Part shown: one piece after another, positions 56,810-64,000 of the stretch
How the letters are laid out: every line of letters begins with the position of its first letter
Numbering within the stretch: position 1 is the stretch's first letter
Source: Medicago truncatula
Taxonomy: Eukaryota > Streptophyta > Magnoliopsida > Fabales > Fabaceae
Direction: 5' to 3'
Assembly (NCBI RefSeq): GCF_003473485.1
Contig: NC_053048.1
Span: 8,369,501-8,433,500 of the forward strand
Length of the DNA stretch: 64,000 bases
Made by a program: the position numbers and the translations under genes
The notes under the pieces: generated by a model
What the model was told of the DNA's origin: nothing
Database searches by the model: none
What the model saw: the letters and a program-made list of their open reading frames with translations, nothing else

Positions 56810-58085
56810 TGTTGGAACAAAATGTGTTTCACAATGAACCTTATTAAGTTTTGATGATAACAAGGTATTAAAAATTGTCAATTGGTTATTACTAATAATT
56901 GTTCAAGTGTACAGGACCAAAGGCTACTCAAGTTATTTCAATAGGTCTTGGAAGAACAATGGAAAGAAAAAGAAATTCTGAGCATCTGAAGCTAAACTGC
57001 TCCTGAAGCTAAACTGCTCCTGAAGAGATGACGTCATCAGAAGCAGAAAGTCATCAGAAGCAAAAGTTTTCATCAGAAGCAATATTTTCACCAGAAGCTA
57101 CATTTGATCCTTTAATCCAACTGAAGATTCAAAGTTGCTGATTCTCAATTCAGTCTTATCAAAGAAGAACGAAGAACTGAAAGGGAGGTATCAACGGATA
57201 TATGGAAAGCACTGAGCACTTGTCTCTCATTAATAGAGTTGACAAAGTACAAGTGTACAACCACTACCTCCACTACTCTGTTTTCTGTCTACGCTACAAG
57301 ACAAAACAACAGCCATGCCTGCAGAATTTGTACAACTCAAGATGGGAATGAATTTGAAGTTGATTCTTCAAAGGACTACACCCAAATCAGGCAAAGGATC
57401 ACTGGTGGATAATCAAAGGATTTCAAACGACTCTTTAGACGTGCTGATTATCTCAACGTCTCTTTCACGCCTCTATATAAAGGAGTGAAGACTTGAAGAT
57501 TTGATAGAGAAATACATAAGTTCAAAAGCGCCAAAACTCTGTCAATTTGATACTACAAAGCACACTGAATTTCTGCACTGATTTGATACATCTTAGAAAT
57601 TCAAAGTCTAGAGTCTTTTCTGTATTGTATTGTGAACACCACTGATTGTATATCAAGTGTTCAATTCAAACTCAATTCTCTGTATTTTTGTTTGATTAGA
57701 AGTCTCTCGCCTGCGTGCTTGAGCATTAGAAGTCTCTTGCTTAGTGCTTGAGCATTGGAAGACTCTTGCGTGTGTGCTTGAGCATAGTGTTGTGAAGTCT
57801 CATACTTAGAAAGTATTGAGCAGTTGTAATCTTGTGATTATAGTGAAATCTCCTTGGAAGTGCAAGGGGACTGGACTACTTCCGTGTTGTGGAAGGAACC
57901 AGGATAACTGCTTGTGTCTTTGTCTTTCTTTTCTCTGCTCTGTTCTTTCCGCTGCATATCTGATTCTGATCATTTCATCAGAAGCACTCTCAAACTGCTT
58001 CTGAAGTTTTATCTGAAGAAGAATTTTCTAGACAGAAAAAGAAAACACAATTCAACCCCCCCTTCTTGTGTTTTTCTCACCTTCA
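56810..58085 (+). repeat. 5' LTR of SIRE-type element
   Basis: Begins TGTTGGAACAAAATG and ends '...tctcaccttca', two bases before the primer-binding site. TATATAA at 57474-57480 is the likely core promoter. A 12-base palindrome GATGACGTCATC (57027-57038) contains a TGACGTCA bZIP/as-1-type site. The words TCAGAAGC and CTGAAGC recur many times between 56990 and 57110 and near 57980. The 1276-bp length fits the lineage. Confidence 0.8.
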
Positions 58086-58087
58086 AT

Positions 58088-58099
58088 TGGTATCAGAGC
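58088..58099 (+). other. Primer-binding site (tRNA-Met type)
   Basis: TGGTATCAGAGC, complementary to the 3' end of initiator tRNA-Met, as in most plant Copia elements; it lies two bases after the LTR. Confidence 0.9.
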
Positions 58100-58155
58100 T
58101 TGCTCTGTTATCACAGCACTTAACCGTGTTACATTTCAAGATCTATTAGAAAAAC

Positions 58156-60393
58156 ATGTCTGGAGATGAGGAATCAACTACTACAAAATACACAAGTGTC
58201 AAGCATGACTATGATACTGCTGACAAGAAAACAGACTCTGGAAAAGCTCCAAAGTTTAATGGAGATCCAGAAGAGTTTTCATGGTGGAAAACTAATATGT
58301 ACAGCTTTATCATGGGATTGGATGAAGAGCTATGGGATATACTGGAAGATGGAGTTGATGATCTGGATTTGGATGAAGAAGGAGCTGCTATAGACAGAAG
58401 AATACATACTCCTGCTCAGAAGAAGCTTTATAAGAAACACCACAAGATAAGAGGAATCATTGTGGCTTCTATACCTCGCACCGAATACATGAAAATGAGT
58501 GACAAATCTACTGCGAAGGCCATGTTTGCTTCTCTATGTGCAAACTTTGAAGGCAGCAAGAAAGTAAAAGAGGCTAAAGCTTTGATGCTAGTTCATCAGT
58601 ATGAACTTTTCAGAATGAAGGATGATGAGAGTATAGAAGAAATGTACTCAAGATTTCAAACTTTAGTTTCTGGATTGCAAATACTGAAGAAAAGCTATGT
58701 TTCTTCTGATCATGTTAGTAAGATTTTGAGAAGCCTACCTTCAAGATGGAGACCCAAAGTAACTGCCATTGAGGAAGCTAAGGATCTAAATACTTTAAGT
58801 GTTGAAGATCTTGTTAGCTCACTCAAAGTGCATGAAATGAGTCTAAATGAGCATGAAACCTCTAAGAAGAGTAAATCCATTGCTTTACCATCTAAAGGAA
58901 AGACCTCAAAGTCTTCCAAAGCCTACAAAGCCAGTGAATCTGAAGAAGAATCACCTGATGGAGATTCTGATGAAGATCAATCTGTAAAGATGGCTATGCT
59001 GTCCAACAAGCTTGAGTATCTGGCAAGGAAGCAGAAGAAATTTTTGAGCAAGAGAGGTAGCTACAAGAACTTCAAGAAAGAAGATCAGAAGGGATGCTTC
59101 AATTGTAAGAAGCCTGGTCATTTCATTGCTGATTGCCCTGATCTTCAGAAGGAGAAGTTTAAAGGCAAATCCAAGAAATCAAGCTTCAACTCCAGTAAAT
59201 TCAGAAAGCAAATCAAAAAGAGCTTGATGGCAACCTGGGAAGATTTGGATAGTGAATCTGGTTCTGATAAAGAAGAAGCTGATGATGATGCTAAGGCAGC
59301 CGTTGGGTTAGTAGCAACAGTATCATCAGAAGCAGTATCAGAAGCTGAATCAGATTCAGAAGATGAAAATGAGGTATATTCTAAAATCCCTAGACAAGAA
59401 CTTGTTGATTCTCTAAAAGAACTTTTATCACTGTTTGAACACAGAACCAATGAGTTGACAGATTTAAAAGAAAAATATGTTGATTTGATGAAACAACAAA
59501 AGTCAACTCTATTGAAACTAAAAGCTTCTGAAGAAGAACTCAAAGGGTTTAACCTCATATCAGCAACATATGAAGATAGACTCAAGAGTCTTTGTCAGAA
59601 GCTACAAGAAAAATGTGATAAAGGTTCAGGCAATAAACATGAGATTGCCTTGGATGATTTTATTATGGCTGGAATAGACAGAAGCAAAGTTGCTTCTATG
59701 ATCTACAGCACATACAAGAACAAAGGCAAAGGGATTGGATATTCTGAGGAGAAATCCAAAGAATACAGTCTCAAGAGCTACTGTGATTGTATCAAGGATG
59801 GATTGAAATCCACCTTTGTGCCTGAAGGTACAAATGCTAAAACTGCTGTTCAGTCAAAACCTGAAGCTTCTGGTTCACAGGCTAAGATCACATCAAAGCC
59901 AGAAAACCTTAAGATCAAGGTAATGACAAAATCTGTTCCTAAGAGTCAAAAGATTACAATTCTGAAAAGATCAGAAACTGTTCATCAGAATCTGATCAAA
60001 CCAGAATCTAAAATCCCAAAACAAAAGGATCAGAAGAACAAAGCAGCTACTGCCTCTGAGAAAACAATACCAAAAGGTGTCAAACCTAAAGTATTGAATG
60101 ATCAGAAGCTACTCAGCATTCACCCTAAGGTACAAGGGAGGAAAAGTAAAACCTCCAAAACTAACCCAAAAGGACCCATGAAGATATGGGTACCTAAATC
60201 TGAATTGGCCAAAAATGCAGGTGTGCTTAAGGGCAAGAGAGAAACAAAGGTCATGGTACCTAGACAGCGGATGTTCAAGGCACATGACTGGAGAGAAAGC
60301 TTTGTTCCTTACCCTTACAATGAAAGATGGAGGAGAAGTGAAGTTTGGTGGCAACCAAACTGGAAAGATCATTGGTACAGGTACTATTGGTAA
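58156..60393 (+). CDS. SIRE gag polyprotein
   Basis: The reading frame is 745 residues; roughly the first 690 are genuine gag. The N-terminus has a Copia gag domain ([20 protein letters not shown], about residues 34-53; [40 protein letters not shown]). A CCHC zinc knuckle spans Cys314-Cys327 ([14 protein letters not shown]). Acidic Ser/Glu-rich and coiled-coil-like stretches follow (about 365-500), then a basic Lys-rich tail ending [14 protein letters not shown]. The residues after about 60240 are simply pol sequence in the wrong frame. Gag forms the cytoplasmic particle. The start follows the primer-binding site by 57 bases. Confidence 0.9.
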   Translation: MSGDEESTTTKYTSVKHDYDTADKKTDSGKAPKFNGDPEEFSWWKTNMYSFIMGLDEELWDILEDGVDDLDLDEEGAAIDRRIHTPAQKKLYKKHHKIRGIIVASIPRTEYMKMSDKSTAKAMFASLCANFEGSKKVKEAKALMLVHQYELFRMKDDESIEEMYSRFQTLVSGLQILKKSYVSSDHVSKILRSLPSRWRPKVTAIEEAKDLNTLSVEDLVSSLKVHEMSLNEHETSKKSKSIALPSKGKTSKSSKAYKASESEEESPDGDSDEDQSVKMAMLSNKLEYLARKQKKFLSKRGSYKNFKKEDQKGCFNCKKPGHFIADCPDLQKEKFKGKSKKSSFNSSKFRKQIKKSLMATWEDLDSESGSDKEEADDDAKAAVGLVATVSSEAVSEAESDSEDENEVYSKIPRQELVDSLKELLSLFEHRTNELTDLKEKYVDLMKQQKSTLLKLKASEEELKGFNLISATYEDRLKSLCQKLQEKCDKGSGNKHEIALDDFIMAGIDRSKVASMIYSTYKNKGKGIGYSEEKSKEYSLKSYCDCIKDGLKSTFVPEGTNAKTAVQSKPEASGSQAKITSKPENLKIKVMTKSVPKSQKITILKRSETVHQNLIKPESKIPKQKDQKNKAATASEKTIPKGVKPKVLNDQKLLSIHPKVQGRKSKTSKTNPKGPMKIWVPKSELAKNAGVLKGKRETKVMVPRQRMFKAHDWRESFVPYPYNERWRRSEVWWQPNWKDHWYRYYW

Positions 60394-63300
60394 TTCCTCC
60401 ATCTCAATTAATAATGTGTGGCTAGTAGATGGTCTGAAGCATAACCTATTGAGCATAAGTCAATTTTGTGACAATGGGTATGATGTAACGTTCAGTAAGA
60501 CCAACTGCACACTAGTTAACAAGGATGACAAATCCATTACATTCAAGGGAAAGAGAGTTGAGAATGTCTATAAAATAAATTTCTCTGATCTGGCTGATCA
60601 GAAGGTAGTTTGCCTTCTGTCAATGAATGATAAAAAATGGGTATGGCATAAAAGGTTGGGACATGCTAATTGGAGATTAATTTCTAAAATTAGCAAGTTA
60701 CAACTGGTCAAAGGATTGCCTAACATTGATTATCATTCAGATGCACTTTGTGGTGCATGTCAGAAAGGGAAAATTGTGAAAAGTTCGTTCAAATCTAAAG
60801 ACATTGTATCAACCTCCAGACCCTTAGAATTACTCCATATTGATCTTTTTGGTCCAGTTAACACTGCATCCTTATATGGAAGTAAATATGGATTAGTCAT
60901 TGTTGATGATTACAGCAGATGGACTTGGGTAAAATTCATTAAAAGTAAAGACTATGCATGTGAAGTGTTCAGCAGCTTCTGCATTCAAATACAATCTGAA
61001 AAAGAACTGAATATTTTGAAAGTCAGAAGTGATCATGGTGGAGAATTTGAAAATGAGCCATTTGAACTTTTTTGTGAAAAACATGGGATTCTCCATGAGT
61101 TTTCCTCTCCTAGAACTCCACAACAAAATAGAGTTGTAGAGAGAAAGAACAGAACTTTACAAGAAATGGCCAGAACCATGATCCATGAAAACAACTTAGC
61201 TAAACATTTTTGGGCAGAAGCAGTCAATACTTCATGTTATATTCAAAATAGGATCTATATCAGACCTATGTTGGAGAAAACAGCATATGAACTCTTTAAA
61301 GGAAGAAGACCCAATATCTCTTACTTTCATCAGTTTGGATGTACCTGTTACATCTTAAACACTAAAGACTATCTGAAGAAATTTGATGCCAAGGCTCAAA
61401 GAGGAATCTTTTTAGGTTACTCTGAAAGGTCAAAGGCATACAGAGTGTATAATTCAGAAACACAATGTGTTGAAGAATCTATGCATGTAAAATTTGATGA
61501 TAGAGAGCCTGGAAGTAAAACTTCAGAGCAAAGTGAAAGTAATGCAGGTACAACTGATTCTGAAGATGCGTCAGAATCTGATCAACCTTCTGATTCTGAA
61601 AAGTATACAGAAGTTGAATCTAGTCCAGAAGCTGAAATCACTCCAGAAGCTGAGTCTAATTCAGAAGCAGAACCTAGCTCAAAAGTACAGAATGAAATTG
61701 CTTCTGAGGACTTTCAAGATAACACTCAGCAGGTTATTCAACCTAAATTCAAGCACAAATCTTCACATCCTGAGGAGCTAATCATTGGAAGCAAAGAAAG
61801 TCCTAGAAGAACAAGATCACATTTTAGACAAGAAGAATCATTGATAGGACTGCTTTCAATAATTGAGCCTAAAACTGTTGAAGAAGCTCTCTCAGATGAT
61901 GGATGGATATTAGCTATGCAAGAAGAGCTAAATCAATTCCAAAGGAATGACGTGTGGGATCTGGTACCCAAACCTTTTCAGAAGAACATTATTGGAACAA
62001 AATGGGTATTCAGAAACAAGCTGAATGAACAAGGAGAAGTAACCAGAAACAAAGCCAGACTTGTTGCTCAAGGCTACAGTCAACAAGAAGGCATTGATTA
62101 CACTGAAACATTTGCTCCAGTTGCAAGATTGGAAGCAATCAGGTTACTTCTATCCTACGCAATTAATCATGGCATAATATTATATCAAATGGATGTCAAA
62201 AGTGCCTTTCTTAATGGAGTCATTGAAGAAGAAGTGTATGTTAAACAACCTCCTGGGTTTGAGGATCTTAAGCATCCTGACCATGTTTATAAACTTAAGA
62301 AATCACTATATGGCTTGAAACAAGCTCCCAGAGCTTGGTATGATAGACTAAGTAATTTCTTAATTAAAAATGATTTTGAAAGAGGACAAGTTGACACAAC
62401 ACTCTTCAGAAAGACTCTTAAGAAAGATATTTTGATTGTGCAAATATATGTTGATGATATAATATTTGGTTCTACTAATGCATCTCTTTGCAAAGAATTT
62501 TCTAAGTTAATGCAGGATGAATTTGAAATGAGTATGATGGGAGAATTGAAATTCTTTATGGGAATTCAAATCAACCAAAGTAAAGAAGGAGTATATGTTC
62601 ATCAAACAAAATATACAAAGGAGCTTCTGAAGAAGTTCAAGCTAGAAGACTGTAAAATGATGAACACTCCAATGCATCCAACCTGCACCTTAAGCAAAGA
62701 AGATACTGGAACAGTAGTAGACCAGAAGCTTTACAGAGGTATGATTGGTTCTCTGTTATACCTCACTGCATCTAGACCTGATATTTTATTCAGTGTATGC
62801 TTGTGTGCAAGATTTCAATCAGATCCTAGAGAATCTCATTTAACTGCAGTTAAGAGAATCTTCAGGTATCTGAAAGGAACAACTAATCTTGGACTCCTGT
62901 ATAGGAAATCCCTAGATTATAAGTTGATTGGATTCTGTGATGCTGATTATGCTGGTGATAGGATTGAAAGAAAATCAACCAGTGGAAATTGTCAATTCCT
63001 GGGAGAGAATCTGATATCCTGGGCAAGCAAAAGACAAGCAACTATTGCTATGTCTACAGCAGAAGCAGAGTACATTTCAGCTGCAAGTTGTTGCACACAA
63101 CTGCTTTGGATGAAACATCAGTTGGAAGACTATCAGATCAATGCTAACAGTATTCCCATTTATTGTGATAATACTGCTGCTATTTGTTTGTCAAAGAATC
63201 CAATTCTACATTCAAGAGCCAAGCATATTGAAATCAAACACCATTTTATCAGAGACTATGTTCAAAAAGGAATTTTAGATATACAATTCATTGATACTGA

Positions 63301-63394
63301 ACATCAATGGGCTGACATATTTACAAAACCTTTGTCTGTTGAAAGATTTGATTTTATTAAGAAAAATTTGAACATGCATTTTGTGTCTGATTAA
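60215..63394 (+). CDS. SIRE pol polyprotein (PR-INT-RT-RH)
   Basis: 1059 residues, offset by one frame from gag. Protease motif [11 protein letters not shown] (Asp17). Integrase zinc region with His145, His150, Cys179 and Cys182; catalytic triad Asp210, Asp273, Glu309 (D-x62-D-x35-E). An acidic Ser/Glu-rich linker covers about 425-500. RT begins near 570 with [20 protein letters not shown] and has YVDD at 745-748. RNase H is marked by FCDADYAGD (from Phe907) and the end by ADIFTKPLS. Domain order PR-INT-RT-RH is Copia. No internal stop is seen. The first Met is not likely the true start; protein is probably reached by frameshift or the offset is a lesion. Confidence 0.93.
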   Translation: MQVCLRAREKQRSWYLDSGCSRHMTGEKALFLTLTMKDGGEVKFGGNQTGKIIGTGTIGNSSISINNVWLVDGLKHNLLSISQFCDNGYDVTFSKTNCTLVNKDDKSITFKGKRVENVYKINFSDLADQKVVCLLSMNDKKWVWHKRLGHANWRLISKISKLQLVKGLPNIDYHSDALCGACQKGKIVKSSFKSKDIVSTSRPLELLHIDLFGPVNTASLYGSKYGLVIVDDYSRWTWVKFIKSKDYACEVFSSFCIQIQSEKELNILKVRSDHGGEFENEPFELFCEKHGILHEFSSPRTPQQNRVVERKNRTLQEMARTMIHENNLAKHFWAEAVNTSCYIQNRIYIRPMLEKTAYELFKGRRPNISYFHQFGCTCYILNTKDYLKKFDAKAQRGIFLGYSERSKAYRVYNSETQCVEESMHVKFDDREPGSKTSEQSESNAGTTDSEDASESDQPSDSEKYTEVESSPEAEITPEAESNSEAEPSSKVQNEIASEDFQDNTQQVIQPKFKHKSSHPEELIIGSKESPRRTRSHFRQEESLIGLLSIIEPKTVEEALSDDGWILAMQEELNQFQRNDVWDLVPKPFQKNIIGTKWVFRNKLNEQGEVTRNKARLVAQGYSQQEGIDYTETFAPVARLEAIRLLLSYAINHGIILYQMDVKSAFLNGVIEEEVYVKQPPGFEDLKHPDHVYKLKKSLYGLKQAPRAWYDRLSNFLIKNDFERGQVDTTLFRKTLKKDILIVQIYVDDIIFGSTNASLCKEFSKLMQDEFEMSMMGELKFFMGIQINQSKEGVYVHQTKYTKELLKKFKLEDCKMMNTPMHPTCTLSKEDTGTVVDQKLYRGMIGSLLYLTASRPDILFSVCLCARFQSDPRESHLTAVKRIFRYLKGTTNLGLLYRKSLDYKLIGFCDADYAGDRIERKSTSGNCQFLGENLISWASKRQATIAMSTAEAEYISAASCCTQLLWMKHQLEDYQINANSIPIYCDNTAAICLSKNPILHSRAKHIEIKHHFIRDYVQKGILDIQFIDTEHQWADIFTKPLSVERFDFIKKNLNMHFVSD

Positions 63395-63908
63395 AAAATT
63401 GCTTGCCTCTGAATAAGAAGTTTGGTTCTGAAGTTTATTCAGAAGCATTTTGGTTCATCAGAAGCTCTTAATTGAGGTTCTGAGGAAAATGTGCTTCTGA
63501 AGATGACGTCAGCACTAAAACTTCAGAAGTGTTATTCTTTGCTTCTGAATAGCTTGGTTAGTGGGAACGGTGGAAGTTACTTTATGTAACAGCTGTCTCA
63601 TTACCCAAAAGGTAGTTTTCTGAAGAGTCTCTGACGTGGTTTATTTGTATTGGAGTATAACAAAAAGGGCAATGATGTTTTTATTCGCTTTTTGACGTAC
63701 TTACACGCGCCCCCAATTTGTCATTAATGCTGTGTTTGTTTGTCCCCTCTGAATTACAAACGTTTTAATAAAAAACACTAAGTCATTTCACACACTTCTC
63801 ACTTCACAACAAACACTTTCTATTTTTTCTTCTCAACCCTCTGCGAAAGTAAACGCATTCTCTCATCCTCTCAAAAACTCTTTAGAACCCTAAAACCACT
63901 TCATATCA
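63395..63908 (+). other. Spacer between pol and third ORF
   Basis: Non-coding, dense in TTCTGAAG/TCAGAAG words like the 5' LTR, with another TGACGTCA site at 63504-63511. The last 130 bases (C/T-rich, 'cacacttctcacttcacaacaaacac') look like a 5' leader, and TTTAATAAAAA near 63763 could serve as a weak TATA element for a separate transcript. Confidence 0.55.
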
Positions 63909-64000
63909 ATGGCATCTTCAAGTTCTGCCGGTGGTTCTTCATCGAATATGGATATAGATACTCCTGCTTATGAAATCAAAGGAAGAACTATGTCGATTGA
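63909..64000 (+). CDS. Start of env-like third ORF, cut by window edge
   Basis: Only 30 codons are visible: MASSSSAGGSSSNMDIDTPA followed by a short segment ending GRTMSIE. In SIRE-type elements an additional ORF after pol is often called envelope-like, and a Ser-rich start before an 'I(K/S)GRTMS' phrase fits what I recall of legume copies. No membrane segment is in view. It could instead be a captured host-like ORF. Confidence 0.55.
   Translation, partial: MASSSSAGGSSSNMDIDTPAYEIKGRTMSI

Larger units (their letters stand above)
56810..64000 (+). mobile_element. SIRE-type Ty1/Copia retrotransposon (right end outside window)
   Basis: 5' LTR (56810-58085), primer-binding site, gag, pol, a 0.5-kb spacer and the start of a third ORF. 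This order, a long LTR and the extra ORF after pol match the SIRE/Maximus lineage of legumes. Both large ORFs are open and the catalytic motifs are present, so the copy looks young, but gag and pol are in different frames. The 3' LTR is not in view, so insertion age cannot be judged. It sits inside an older retroposon. Confidence 0.9.

Noticed and set aside
57816-58123. Short hydrophobic frames at the LTR end
   Set aside because: They lie in the LTR and leader, overlap the primer-binding site and have no family match.
58710-59585. Antisense Ser/Leu-rich frames opposite SIRE gag
   Set aside because: Mirror of Lys/Glu/Ser-rich gag codons; no independent support.

Overview
This is plant nuclear DNA, very probably from a papilionoid legume and most likely Medicago or a close relative. 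The evidence is the AT-rich intergenic DNA, GT-AG introns, a eukaryotic tRNA, legume-type MITEs and SINE-like tRNA-derived repeats, Ty3/Gypsy and SIRE-type Ty1/Copia elements, and the character of the host genes. The species call is an inference from family resemblance; no search was run.

Layout. 0-5.5 kb: AT-rich DNA with SINE-like repeats, a MITE with a perfect 9-bp target duplication (2159-2657), and a decayed Ty3/Gypsy LTR-plus-gag fragment. 7.0-16.4 kb: a decayed cytokinin-biosynthesis locus. It has one intact adenylate isopentenyltransferase (IPT) gene (14612-15526, minus), two IPT pseudogenes meeting tail to tail as a foldback (7226-8720), and several extra copies of the IPT upstream region, some with no gene body. 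Retroelement and LINE debris lies between them. 16.9-20.8 kb: a truncated Ty1/Copia element followed by an inverted Gypsy gag fragment.

21.7-29.3 kb: two single-exon enoyl-CoA isomerase paralogs in head-to-head orientation, only one keeping the peroxisomal SKL tail. Between them is a three-exon gene encoding a SINA-like RING E3 fused in frame to a C-terminal ubiquitin-like domain. 29.5-30.9 kb: two Mutator-type non-autonomous elements, both with exact 9-bp target duplications; the larger carries arrays of a GTTAAC-centred palindrome. 31.2-33.5 kb: a SPIRAL1-like gene remnant and a frameshifted F-box/LRR pseudogene.

36.0-40.6 kb: a complete six-exon ACT-domain gene of the ACR9 type. 41-51 kb: gene-poor DNA with a poly(A)-tailed retroposon, a Stowaway MITE, a PIF/Harbinger-like element and a hAT-like element. 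51.0-53.4 kb: a tRNA-Arg(CCG) gene and a two-exon gene for a 49-residue membrane microprotein. 56.4-64.0 kb: the same poly(A) retroposon family, interrupted by a SIRE-type Copia element with its 5' LTR, primer-binding site, gag, pol in a different frame, and the start of a third, env-like ORF cut by the window edge.

The host genes form no single pathway. They cover cytokinin synthesis (IPT), peroxisomal beta-oxidation of unsaturated fatty acids (ECI), ubiquitin ligation (SINA-UBL, F-box), amino-acid sensing (ACR9) and microtubule function (SPIRAL1 remnant). The least expected items are the E3-ubiquitin fusion, the IPT foldback beside an intact IPT, and the palindrome-bearing MULE family.
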